Shown here: in pieces, positions 45,393 through 56,074 of the stretch
Numbering within the stretch: position 1 is the first letter of the stretch
How the letters are laid out: each line of letters starts with the position of its first letter
Source of the DNA: Tetrapyrgos nigripes
Lineage: Eukaryota > Basidiomycota > Agaricomycetes > Agaricales > Campanellaceae
Assembly: GCA_013368315.1 (NCBI GenBank)
Contig: JAACJM010000112.1
Coordinates: 62,001-126,000, forward strand
Reading direction: 5' to 3'
Length of the DNA stretch: 64,000 bases
Program-made: the position numbers and the translations under genes
The notes under the pieces: generated by a model
Seen by the model: only the letters and a program-made list of their open reading frames with translations
Databases searched by the model: none
What the model was told of the DNA's origin: nothing

Positions 45393-46950
45393 TATATATT
45401 CTACAGATACACGCGTCCTTTGCAATAAAAAGGAGTTTGGTGGCCTTGGGCCTACCAAATACTTTACACTGGAACTTGATGCTGAAGCACTCATCAAGCC
45501 TGCATACTACCAACAGCAGCTTGAGATGCAGTGCGACGAGACACTTACCGACAATGCTAGCCCTCTGGCAACTCATCATGCTTCTCGATGCCTCACTCAA
45601 CGTCCCACTCAACCCTGCTTTGTCGCCCTTGTGCAAGTCGCCGCTCCTCATGTACAGCCCACTCCTTCACTTCCCAATGCAACCACATACATACCCGACA
45701 TGACCCTCTCTGCAAAGCAATGTAAAAATGCCAAGTCAAAGCACTGTTCCCATACTCTTCGTCAGGAAGACCGTCTCAAGGCACAGAAGGCAGCGGGTTC
45801 CAGCCTCAAGGCATGTGTCAGAACACACCTTGCACGTGCTCTACAGGCCAAATATCGAGTGAATACAGAGTTTGAGTGGAACAGCAGCGGTGGGTATTCC
45901 GGCAAACAGGATGGAGGCGGGGGGCCAAAGACGGTGCATATGTTAGAGGAAGCAAAAAAGTTGGGATTTCAGGTGGTGGAATTTGATGGATCATATGTCA
46001 TCGAATTTTCTCTAACCTGTCCTCTCTGACCCATGTTTTTCAGAGCAACGAAGATAGTTGAAGACTCCACCGGTAGAGCCCTCATCATGATGTGTCCTCA
46101 TCCTGTTGATACAGAGTGGGGTCTGGTTGTTGTCTCCGTTGACAAAATGTTCCAGGATGGACTAAAGAGACTTGACTTGGCCACGCTTCTATGAAAGCCA
46201 GGGCGGTGTGGTGACTACCCTTCAGTAGCCTGGGGGTCAAGTTTTGGAGGAGGACGGAGGCAGCCAGGAAACTTTGTGCATGGGAAGTCCAATGCGGAAG
46301 TCTTGAAGACCATCTTCAGTGAACCGTCGGTCCGGCGTGTCACCGGTCTCATTGATCGTGTGTTGCCCCTATTTTTTGTGCTCTTTCACTTTCTAACCTT
46401 CCTGCTTTCTCTAGAATATTTCAAAGCATACTACCCCAAGCTCCATACCCTCTATGGGAATGTTATGGACATCCTTCACGAGAATGATCCACAGCTTCAG
46501 TGCCCATTAGAGAATACGGTCTTCGCTGCTGCCAATATCAACTTTGAGCAGGCAGTCACTATCTACCACTATGACTTTCTCAACCTTATATTTGGAATTT
46601 GTGCCGTCTTTTCCACTGGATCCTTTGACTACAAAAAAGGAGGCCACCTCATTATCTGGACTCTTGGGCTAATCCTGGAGTTTCCTCCTGGTACAGTTAT
46701 TTTCTTCCCTCAGCTCTTCTCACCCATTCCAATACATCTATTGCGGCTCATGAATGACGTTCATCTCTCACCTTCTATTCCGCTGCTGGACTCTTTCACT
46801 GGTGCACCAACGGCTGCATGTCCGACCTCGACTTTAAGAAGGTTGCTGGAAAGAAACTTCGAGAGAGATGGGAAGCTGACCAAAAAGATCTTTGGAAAGT
46901 GGGGTTGGACTTGCTTACTCCCAATGCTAACTAGTTCCTATTCGTTGTAT
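45393..46950 (+). pseudogene. TET/JBP-like 2-oxoglutarate Fe(II) oxygenase, decayed
   Basis: The plus strand first reads TRVLCNKKEFGGLGPTKYF, then a basic segment (LRQEDRLKAQKAAGSSLKA), EAKKLGFQVVEFDG, RALIMMCPHPVDTEWGLVV, FGGGRRQPGNFVHGKSNAEV and a C-terminal oxygenase core. The core has IYHYDFLNLIFGICAVFSTG with the HxD iron ligands at about 46567-46575, KKGGHLIIWTLGLILEFPPG and, after a one-base frameshift near 46711, SALLTHSN carrying the second His (46722-46733). A TGA at 46755-46757 then precedes SSLTFYSAAGLFHWC. This pattern is that of the mushroom 2OG-Fe(II) oxygenases related to TET/JBP, which oxidise methyl groups on DNA bases in characterised members and are known to expand together with KDZ transposons. 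A stop also lies at about 46192. The copy cannot be functional. The subfamily is assigned from motif memory. Confidence 0.6.
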
Positions 46951-46959
46951 ATTTCGTAG

Positions 46960-48850
46960 TTGACGATGTTCCATACTATTCAGACTGTAATAATGCCAAG
47001 TACATAGTAATTATTGCGAACTCTGAAAACAAAAAATCGTGACTTTCCAGGTAGGGCTCGGTACCGTACCCATATTTTTTACGGTCGTATTTCTTACAGG
47101 CGAGACAAAAACTCTCCAAAAACCCAATATCCTCCGTGATGAGCTATTTTATTTCCCAGACAGTCTGACTCAGTCAGTACCTCAAAACTCGCAGCGTCAT
47201 CAGCAAGGGCAAAAAAAAAACACAACATTAATAATCTGCAACAACTTTATCGTCACATCTCTATTCTGCTTTCCTTCCAGTACCTCCAGAATAGCCAACA
47301 TCCCGTGCGAGGATACCATTTGTACTTGCATGTCTGGTGTCTCCGCTATGATAGTGAACTGTATATGTATAATACACATAATAGAACGATAAGAGAATGC
47401 CATCAGTAACCCCGACATTGAACAGTGAACCAAAAGAAAGAAGGGGCTCAGACTCACCAACTGATCACACACATCACTAAGCTGAAAGTCTGGAGCGGAA
47501 GGTGTAAGCTGGTCAATGAGCAAATTGACTTGATTACACAGCCGTACATATTTATCTCGTTGAAGGTTGGCTTCCAAGTCTTCTTCCAAGAAACCTTCGT
47601 CAATCTGTGTGTGTGTGTACAATGCCGTGTCAAAAGTATTACAATCACAACCATAATCATCACACATACCTCAGCGAAAGGATCTTCCTCGTCATCATCG
47701 TCATCATCGTCATCAAGCTGCTAAAAACAAAAAACAACAATTAGGATATGTACACGGTTTTAGGTTTAAAAACACTAAAAACAGAAAACAGAAAACAGAA
47801 ACCAAGGGGGAAAAAAAAACCCACCCACGACTTATTCGACAACCTCGTATTCAACTTCAACTCCGTCATCCCCTTATCCAACTCTACCCCCTTCTCCCAA
47901 CAATCGGTTTCCCAAACACATCCTCATAATCCTCATCATCTTCATCTTCCATGTATTTTTCAAACGTAGCTGCACTTGCTGAATGGACTCATCTGTTTCC
48001 TTCTGCTCAACCTAGGGAACCTATAGTACCACCACCACCTGGACTTGAGCTAGTTGTTCCTGTTGTGCCTGAAGCTGCTGAAGTTGAAGCTGAAGTGAAC
48101 TCTAAACCGAGAGCAGACCCCGAACCAGGTGTAGGACTGGGACTTGGAGACCCTGATGCTGATGCAGAACATACACCAATAAAAGACGAAGACGACGACC
48201 GACCATGACTACTACGTAGACGGAGGCTTCCCGACATCGACGCAGAAGCAGAGGCAGAAGCAGAAGCAGAAAAAGGTCCAATAACAGGAGACCCATTCGC
48301 ATTCGCATTCGCAGTGACGATAGTGCTTAGAGCAGGTCTATGTCTAGCTCCCGAATTTGAGTGAGAGATAGACCCAGAGCCAGAGCCAGAATTCGATGGT
48401 CTTCTCGTTGTAGTAGTATTGAACGGAGAAACGGAAGGAGAACCGAGGCCGAGGCCCAAGCCCAAATCTGGAAGAGGAGCGGTTCTTGGTCCAGGGGATG
48501 TATTCCCAGCATAAATCTTGATATTGTCGGGATGGAAGAGGCCATGACCGCGTTTGAGTGAGTTTTCAATCTATAGATATAGAGAGATAGGTAGACAGAG
48601 AGGGAGAGAGAGAGTCAGTAAACGTAGATAAAGCGGCCCCGCACACTCACCTTGTATGCAGAAAACTTGCTCTGCAACGCCAAATCATCTTCCTCTGCAG
48701 CAGGAACCAAACTAAACACTATTCACTCACCAAATCTGCAGTCATGTGTGGGTTCACATGCGCCCACCGTGTCTGCAAAATGCAAAGTCCATTGCCTCCA
48801 GCTCAATAGGTCTACCGCTAAGATGTAAAACTTGTAACACACATACCAAT
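46960..48850 (-). pseudogene. Captured fragment resembling Cdc7/SepH-type SIN kinase, with an unidentified Ser-rich part
   Basis: On the minus strand, 48780-48650 reads TRWAHVNPHMTADL and AAEEDDLALQSKFSAYK at a GTGAGT donor, then 48565-48010 reads IENSLKRGHGLFHPDNIKIY followed by a Ser/Gly/Ala-rich stretch to a stop; I do not recognise this half. Then 47970-47840 reads FEKYMEDEDDEDYEDVFGKP and, after a frameshift, LKLNTRLSNKSW; 47715-47665 reads DDDDDDEEDPFAE; 47610-47460 reads EEDLEANLQRDKYVRLCNQV and QLTPSAPDFQL; 47350-47245 reads PDMQVQMVSSHGMLAILEVL. The latter half fits the C-terminal armadillo-like region of septation-initiation kinases (S. pombe Cdc7, A. nidulans SepH), where HGMLPILELL is characteristic. 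No kinase domain is present. The right end stops about 60 bp before the copia LTR. Frameshifts indicate a dead fragment. Confidence 0.5.
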
Positions 48851-48912
48851 GGACAATTAGTTTACATTCCAGTAAAAAAAATTGAGATTTTCATAAGATT
48901 TACGAACAGTAC

Positions 48913-49148
48913 TGTTGGAATTAAGCGATTACGATCATGTTACTAAGTTACAATGCATATGGCATCACTCAGGTACTGCGGACTTACAGTCAAACGATCA
49001 CACAGATATACTTAGACTATTTATATTATTATACTACTTTGATTAATGATATATACTTGAGAGTCAAGCGAGATACGTTTGCACGCTCTTACCCCCCCAC
49101 TTTGTGACTCTCGCTAAGATTACTCACTAAGATAACCTAAGTTTAATA
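48913..49148 (+). repeat. 5' LTR of the copia element
   Basis: 236 bp from TGTTGGAATTAAG to TAAGTTTAATA. It keeps the uninterrupted sequence AATGATATATACTTGAG, the empty form of the site where the 3' LTR carries a DNA transposon. Confidence 0.85.
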
Positions 49149-49161
49149 GGTTATGGGCCCC
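49149..49161 (+). promoter_or_regulatory. Primer binding site, half-tRNA (initiator Met) type
   Basis: GGTTATGGGCCCC directly follows the 5' LTR. It matches, with one mismatch, GGTTATGAGCCC, the complement of the anticodon-loop region of initiator tRNA-Met, which many copia elements use as a half-tRNA primer. Confidence 0.6.
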
Positions 49162-49242
49162 TTACTAGCTTGCTATAACTTCGATAAACACTTGCTCTAC
49201 TCTGCTTTACTCTTTACTCGTACTCTGTTCTTGGACTAGTAT

Positions 49243-50741
49243 ATGACTAGTCGACAAACTCGATCTCAAGGACCAGCCCCAGATATTCCACTTCCTACTA
49301 CCAGTCGTCACTCTAGTTCCCAAACTCCTACTCCGCCTGTATCATCTACTTCTCAGGCACAACCACTTGATCCTCTCATCCAAAACCCCCTTCCATTTGC
49401 ACTCACTCCCATTATGTCTGATGCTGGCGAAAATACTAGTGCCAATGTCTGGGTAACATCCCTCCTCCATCATCATCTCCTCTGTTTTCCCCTACTTCGT
49501 CAGTCGCATTATCTATGCCTAAAAATACAAACCCCAATTACGTGATGCTGCTCAGCGACATCAACAAAGCTTTTGATTCCTTGTCAGTTCTTACTGGCAG
49601 TGAGAATTGGAAGATGTGGTACTTTCATGCTAATAACACTTTATGGGTGATTCGTCACCAACACTTCAAAAGCTCCAGGCTATATCCTGGTAACACTGTC
49701 AAACTAGCCTGTTTTAACGCTATTACAGGCAAGATAGATGATAAAATTATGATCCACTACATTGAAGAGTCAGATGCGATAGAGCTTATCGAGAAGCTCA
49801 AGCAACGTTTTGATCCTTCATCCACAGTTCAAGAGTCTAACGAGCTGTGGAAACTCTTCAACTTACATAAACCAGTCTGGGAGTTTGATAAGCTCCTCGA
49901 CGAAGCTCAGGATCTGTGGGCTTCTATCAAGAAGAGAGACATAGATGTCTCAGATCAAGTGTTTTACTCAGCCCTGGTGGGGATTATTCCCCCGCACTAT
50001 CACTTTGTTCACAGTTCTTACGAAGCAACTGTGGATGCAGCTGCCACTACATGGGATGCCACTACTGCACCAGAAGGGGAGAAACCTGTATACACAGCTG
50101 TCGACCTCATTGCACGACTAAAGAAGGAATTCACCAACTATCGTTTGAGCAATGCTCGAACATATCCTTCGTCGTCGGGTAAGAAGTCCGACAAGAAGTC
50201 TGGCAGCACTAGTCAAGGCAGTGCTCAACGATCAGACAAGTCAAAAGGGGAACGCGCTAACGCTGCAGCGCCATACCAGAAGCCTTCTGATGGTAAGAAA
50301 GATCGGAAATGCTTCAATTGCAACAAGATGGGTCATACGACCCAGACATGCCCAGAACCGTGGACTGAAAAGTCCAAAGAGGCTATGAAGAAGAAAGGGA
50401 TTACAAAACAATCCAACAAAGGCAAGGTCAAGGAGAATGCATCAGTTGCTGTCTCCATGCCTGCGTCTTCTTCTTCTCAAGTCACGACTACGTCAACTTT
50501 GCAATTGGACTGGGTACAGTCGATTTCTTCAGGCAATGTAGAGATGGAAGACTCTGAGACTCCAGTGAGTCATCATATTTCCCTACCTGCTTTTACTGCG
50601 ATCTCTGACCAAGATCATACGCATATAATTGATTCTGGTGCTACTATACACTGTGCACCATATCTTAACTTACTTTTCAACGTTCATACTACGCCTGCTA
50701 TAACTTTAACTGTTGCCAATTCAGAGCATCTAGAACTTTGA
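49243..50741 (+). pseudogene. copia Gag and protease
   Basis: The frame begins MTSRQTRSQGPAPDIPLP at 49243 and shifts near 49450; Gag continues as MPKNTNPNYVMLLSDINKAF. A CCHC zinc knuckle (CFNCNKMGHTTQTC) marks the nucleocapsid part at about 50310-50352, and IDSGATIHCAP at about 50628-50660 is the aspartic protease active site. A TGA at 50739-50741 (after LEL, before LAGDMQ) interrupts the reading frame, which otherwise continues into integrase. The frameshift and stop mean no full Gag-Pol can be made. Confidence 0.85.
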
Positions 50742-51914
50742 TTAGCAGGCGATATGCAGGTAGAAGTTAGGAAGGACAATAGTGAGTCTTCATCGATCAC
50801 TCTTAAAAATGTATACTACAACTCAAAGCTTCCATTTACTTTAATCAGTATTTCACAAAAAGCGGACCATACTTTTACTTTTCATGATCATTTATGTACA
50901 ATACGCAATGACAAGGACAATTTCGTTGGCACTATACACGAGAACGCCAAACTTTACTCTATCACAACTAAAAAATTGAGTGATAACATTGCTAGTTTAA
51001 GTTTATACGAACTTCACAAACAAATTGGTCATATGAGTTATACAAATCTAAAAACATTACTAAAAACAGATAAATCTATTATTACAATCATTATTGATGA
51101 TTGGACAGAAACTCAATGTGAAGACTGCATCATCAATAATATACATAGACTTTCTGTTCCGAAACAACGTACTTCGGAATTAGCAGAAAACTTCGGAGAC
51201 CATTTTCACATTGATATATTTGGTCCATTACGAACTGCCTCTATTGAAGGCTACAAATACTGGTTAACCATCGTTGACGACTGTACATGTTGGTTAATAT
51301 TATCTCCACTCAAAACAAAAGACAAAGCCTATACGCAATGGGTTACATTTACTACTGAGCTATTTACACAATATGGTATCAAAGTTAAAATACTACAATC
51401 AGACAACGATGCTGTATTTACTTCGGGTGCATTCAGAAACTACCTGAAAGCACAAGGTACAATTCCACGTTATACAGTTCATGACATGCCTCAGCATAAC
51501 AGAGTTGCTGAAAATGTACATCAGCATGTTATGAATGGTATTCGTGTTAATCTGCATACTGGAAGACTACCTAATCGTTTATGGTGGCACGCAGGACTTT
51601 ATACTATGTACATACTTAATAGATCTCCGAAAACTGCATTAAAAATGCAAACTCCCTATTTTAAACATTACGGTGTCAACGCAAACTTAGACAATCTACA
51701 TAGCTTTGGTACACCTTGCATTGTATACGATGAAGCAAGAACTAGTAAACTAACTCCTAAAGGAAAACGTGGAGTTTGGTTAGGCTTTGACGATCATTCA
51801 AAAGGCCATTATGTATACTTTGGTACTAAAGTGAATGTAGAACGCAACTTGCAATTCTTAACGTCGAAATCGCAAGTTGAAGGGGATTACAAAACAAAAA
51901 TCAAGAACCATTAG
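50742..51914 (+). pseudogene. copia integrase region
   Basis: After the TGA the same frame continues LAGDMQVEVRKDNSESS. The GAG-pre-integrase zinc region (LHKQIGHMSY and CEDCIINN) is followed by the catalytic core with HIDIFGPL (Asp), LQSDNDAVF (Asp) and NRVAENVHQ (Glu), all three catalytic residues present. The C-terminal GKRGVWLGFDDHSKGHYVYF block is the usual end of copia integrase. The frame closes at a TAG at 51912-51914; the natural continuation (NQEPLETTEENTNK) lies in another frame. Confidence 0.85.
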
Positions 51915-53572
51915 AAACTACAGAAGAAAATACAAATAAAACTCCAATTCCTCAGGAACATGAGCCTGAACCAATGGATGTCGATGAAGACGAAACTATA
52001 CAACCTGATGGCCCAAGACGATCAACAAGGATCCAAGAAGCCAGAGGTTTACTCTGCGATGAAGTTGAACAAAACATTGCTTTCTTCTTAACAGAATTCA
52101 ATGTTTACTATGCTGATAATGTCAGTGATCCAATTTCATTCAAGGATGTACTCAATCATCCACAACGTGATGCATGGTTTGATTCCATGAAAGCTGAGAT
52201 AGAATCTCTAGAAAGTCTAGGAACCTGGGAGTACGTCAAACCTCCTGCTGATGCAAATATCATTGGTTCCAGATTTGTCTACAAAACTAAATACGAACTT
52301 GGTAAACAGACCAAATTGAAATCTAGACTAGTAGCACAAGGCTTTAGTCAACAAGAAGGCATTGATTACTACGCAAATGATATCTTTGCCCCTGTAGCAC
52401 GCATGAGCAGTACACATTTTATACTTGCTCTTGCAGCTTCATTAGACTATGAAACTACTCAGATTGATATTAAATCTGCCTATCTTTACGGAAACGTTAC
52501 TGACGAGGAAACGTTATACCTTCGTCCACCTCCGGGTAATTTACTACCTAACTTGCCTGAAGGTTACGTACTTAAACTCAGAAAGACTCTATACAGGCTT
52601 AAGCAAGCCAGTCGTCGATGGTACGAAAAATTATGCGATATTCTCATAAAGTTACTAGGACTTAAGAAGTCTACTTACGATAATGCGGTATTCTATCGAT
52701 ATCATGAGAATAAACTTATTCACGTCGATGACATTACTTTGTGTACTATCAACAAAGCTACTGCACAAGCTTTCGCTACTGCACTTAGTGGACACGTCCA
52801 AGTCACTGACAGTGGAGAAATCCACTGGATTCTCGGTATGGAAATTCAACAAGATAGGAATAACCGTACTATTAAACTCCATCAGAAACATTACATTGAG
52901 AACATTCTCAAACGATACAATTTTGACCAATTACATGCACACTGTACACCTATGCTACCTGGGCAAAATCTTAGCCCTAGACCTGGGAGTGAACCGCAAC
53001 AGGACGCCACTGCTATCAAATTTTTTATGTCACTAGTCAGTGGTTTACAATATGTCGCTGACTGTACTAGGCCAGACGTTGCATACTGCACTGGTCAACT
53101 AGCAAGATATCTTAACGATCCAGGTGAAGAGCATTACGCTGCAGCTAAACAATGCTATCTTTATATAAAAGGAACTTGTGACTACTGGCTCAACCTAGGG
53201 AGCCCTACTATTACTTCTACTTATGGATTTGCCGACTCTGATGGTATGTCTACATATGGCAATAAACCAATCATGGGCTATGCATTCAAATTTGCTGAAT
53301 CGCTTATTTCTTGGTCAAGTAAGTGAGGCACACTGGTAACTTTATCAGTTACTGAGGCTGAACTATGCGCACTCGCACATGCCTCACAAGAAGCTATTTA
53401 TTTGAAAGGTTTTATAGAAGAAATTCTAAATGCCGAACAGGAGCCAGTACTTATCAACTCAGATAGTGCATCTACTTTGGCAATTATACGTGCTCCTGAA
53501 GAACAACATACTCAGAGAACTAAGCATTTCAGTATCCGTAAAAACTTTCTTACTGATCGAATACATTAACGA
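51915..53572 (+). pseudogene. copia reverse transcriptase and RNase H
   Basis: From MDVDEDETIQPDGPRRSTRI the frame runs through WFDSMKAEIESLESLGTWEY, SRLVAQGFSQQEGIDY, TQIDIKSAYLYGN and LRKTLYRLKQASRRWYE, all standard copia RT blocks. The catalytic box reads KLIHVDDITLC, with HVDD where YVDD is more common and apparently a few residues shorter than related elements. A TGA at 53324-53326 lies between SWSSK and GTLVTLSVTEAE, inside RNase H. The rest continues to IRKNFLTDRIH near 53572. Confidence 0.85.
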
Positions 53573-53684
53573 TACATATGAGTTAAACATGTGTCAACTA
53601 ATGATCAACTTGCGGATATACTTACGAAGGCTCTCTCCACTGATAAGATCAAGCGTTTCTCCCAAATACTTGGGATATCCGCTT

Positions 53685-53693
53685 GAAGGGGAG
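53685..53693 (+). promoter_or_regulatory. Polypurine tract of the copia element
   Basis: GAAGGGGAG lies directly before the 3' LTR start (TGCTGG at 53694), the expected place for the plus-strand primer. Confidence 0.75.
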
Positions 53694-55567
53694 TGCTGGA
53701 ATTAAGCGATTACGATCAGATTACGAAGTTACAATGCATACGGCATCACTCAGGTACTGCAGACTTACAGTCAAACGATCACACGGATATACTTAGACTA
53801 TTTATATTATTATACTACTTTGATTAATGATATACAGTGGCCAAAAAAATTGTCCACATGTGTGGCACGTTTGGAAAGATTGCTGATTTAAGAGCTATTG
53901 AGCAGAAATCTCAAAACACGGCTAGTGGTAGGAAGAAAGCCTTTGATCAGAGCTACAATAATCTGTCTTTTTTGTCTTATTTGGCCAAATATCTGTCGAG
54001 TTATGATTGATTTAAAATTATATGTCATTTGGACAATTTTTTGAGTTGCCACTTCAAAATCATTATTGCAATAACCTGATGTGTTATACATGATGTCATG
54101 GGTGGAGTTGTACAGTAATGTAATGTATACACTGCAATGATGTCATAGCTGCCAGCTGGAGCATACATAGCAACATACAGATGCTCTACAGCCTCTATGA
54201 AAATCATGGGGTCCCTCATATCAGCTCAGAAAGACAATCTCTACTCTCTCCTCCTAACTGCCTCTCCATCTGCAAAAATTTCAGCTCAGACTGGAGTATG
54301 GAAGCCAAGAGTTGCTTTGTGGCTTAAAAGACAAATACAGACAACAACAAGAATACAGCAGGGTGTCCTAGGAGGCTCTCTACTACTTGTGAAGATGTTA
54401 TATTGGACAAAAATCCATTCTGGTAAAGCCAGATTGCTACACAAGTGGCCTGAAACATCAAGGCTCTTCTTGGACAACCTGTCCCAACCTATAACAGCCA
54501 AAATATTCCTTAAAACATCTTGTGGCCATCTCCAAAACACAGAACAAGTGCAAACTTACAGTGACTTGCAGCAAGGCTCACTTGAAGTTTACACAGATGT
54601 AAAAAGACTGGGCTGTAGAAGGCTAGAAGTGGGTTATTTTCTCAGATAAGACCAAAATTAATTATTTTGGGGCAGATATGCCCCAGCATGTGCAAGAAAA
54701 GAGAGATAAATTCATGGTACAGCAAGATGTGACAAAAATGATGACATTTGGGAGAGAAAATGACATGATGGGGTAGGATATGGGGCAGCAGTAAGCAGTA
54801 AAAATGGTCCAGATGAAGGGGAAGATAGATTGCAAACACTATATGACTATTTTAAGTAAACAAATTCTGGAAAGCATTAATAATATGGGAGTTGATCCAG
54901 AGGTGGCCATTTTTCAGCTGGGTATTAACTTTCTAAAGTGCCATATCCAATGGTTTCCTTTGTCGGAACATGTCTCTCTACCTATAAAAGCAACACTCAG
55001 CTTTCATACTTCAGTCTGAGCTGAAATTTTGATAGAGGGAGGGGCAGTTTGGAGTAGAGAGTAGAGATTGTCTTTCTGAGCTGATATGAGGGACCCCATG
55101 ATTTTCATAGAGGCTGTAGAGCATCTGTATGTTGCTATGTATGCTCCAGCTGGCAGCTATGACATTATTGTGGTGTATACATTGCATTACTGTACAACTC
55201 CACCCATGACATCATGTATAACACATCAGGTTATTGCAATAATGATTTTGAAGTGGCAACTCAAAAAATTGTCCAAATGACATACAATGTTAAATCAACC
55301 ATAGCTCCACAGGTATTTGGCCAAATAAGACAAAACAGACAGATTATTGTAGCTCTGATAAAAGGCTTTCTTCCTACCACTAGCCATGTTTTGAGAGTTC
55401 TGCTCAATAGCTCTTAAATCAGCAATCTTTCCAAAAGTGCCAAACATGTGGACAATTTTTTTGGCCACTGTATACTTGAGAGTCAAGCAAGATACGTTCA
55501 CATGCTCTTACCCCCCCACTTTGTGACTCTCGCTAAGATTACTCACTAAGATAACCTAAGTTTAATA
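53694..55567 (+). repeat. 3' LTR of the copia element, interrupted
   Basis: LTR sequence occupies 53694-53834 and 55471-55567, split by the 1636-bp TIR element at 53835-55470. The two parts together match the 5' LTR once the element and one TA are removed. Confidence 0.9.
53835..55470. mobile_element. Long-TIR non-autonomous Tc1-like element (copy 2) in the 3' LTR
   Basis: A 1636-bp element with ends CAGTGGCCAAAAAAATTGTC and complement, flanked by TA. It has the same long inverted arms, the same dead internal transposase relic and almost the same length as the nested element at 36194-37830, so both descend from a parent that was already dead. Its transposase relic lacks the catalytic Glu region and has stops. 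Small differences from copy 1 (for example AACAACAAG against AATGAGAAC near 54343) show they are separate insertions. Confidence 0.9.
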
Positions 55568-56074
55568 AGGTGTAACAGTCATATTAGCCGCATTCTCTTA
55601 CTTCCTCACTCTCTTCCTTTCATACCGGTATAGGTAAATCTGCGGGGACCCCTTGCAGGGCGGTATACCTAAATCTGCGGGGTTGCGGGGACCTAGCTCA
55701 GATTTGCGGGTAGCAATGTACGATATCCGAACCCTTCTACGGTCCCCAACTTGATCCTTCTCAGGGATTTATGTTCGATGCCACCACTGGTTTTCACAAC
55801 CCTATTCCTGGCTTCAACAGCCATATTCGCAACAGCTTCCTTAACAGCTTGTCCGGAACCCTCACTACAGTAAGCACTCAACACTCATTCCTTATGGGAC
55901 TTGTGCTGATGATCACCCAGCGTCTATGACAAGCATATAAAGGCCTGTCCCTAGTCGCAACAGCTTCCTTAACAGCTTGTCCGAAACCCTCACTACAGTA
56001 AGTACTCAACATTCTTTCCTCAGGATTCCTTTGACCCCTGCTTCTTCAGCTCGATTCCTGATAATTTCTCCGTT
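55568..56074 (+). other. Upstream region of the HET gene with repeats
   Basis: Contains AAATCTGCGGGG three times in related forms at 55637-55715 and a direct repeat (CGCAACAGCTTCCTTAACAG start) at about 55828-55895 and 55956-56022, period near 128 bp. These duplicate a segment that includes CTCACTACAGTAAG. They lie within 250 bp of the HET start codon and may influence its expression. Confidence 0.6.

Larger units (their letters stand above)
48913..55567 (+). mobile_element. Ty1/copia LTR retrotransposon, defective, 3' LTR split by a DNA transposon
   Basis: LTRs start TGTTGGAATTAAGCG (48913) and TGCTGGAATTAAGCG (53694) and both end CTAAGTTTAATA (49148 and 55567). The 5' LTR is 236 bp. The order gag, protease, integrase, reverse transcriptase, RNase H is that of copia elements. 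Two frameshifts (about 49450 and 51900) and two in-frame TGA codons (50739-50741, 53324-53326) disable it. The two LTRs differ at several sites, so insertion is not very recent. No matching target duplication is seen next to the LTRs (AGTAC on the left, AGGTG on the right), which suggests later rearrangement or a recombinant element. Confidence 0.9.

Noticed and set aside
48913..55567. Classification of the retroelement as gypsy-type
   Set aside because: Integrase precedes reverse transcriptase and the primer site is half-tRNA type, both copia features.
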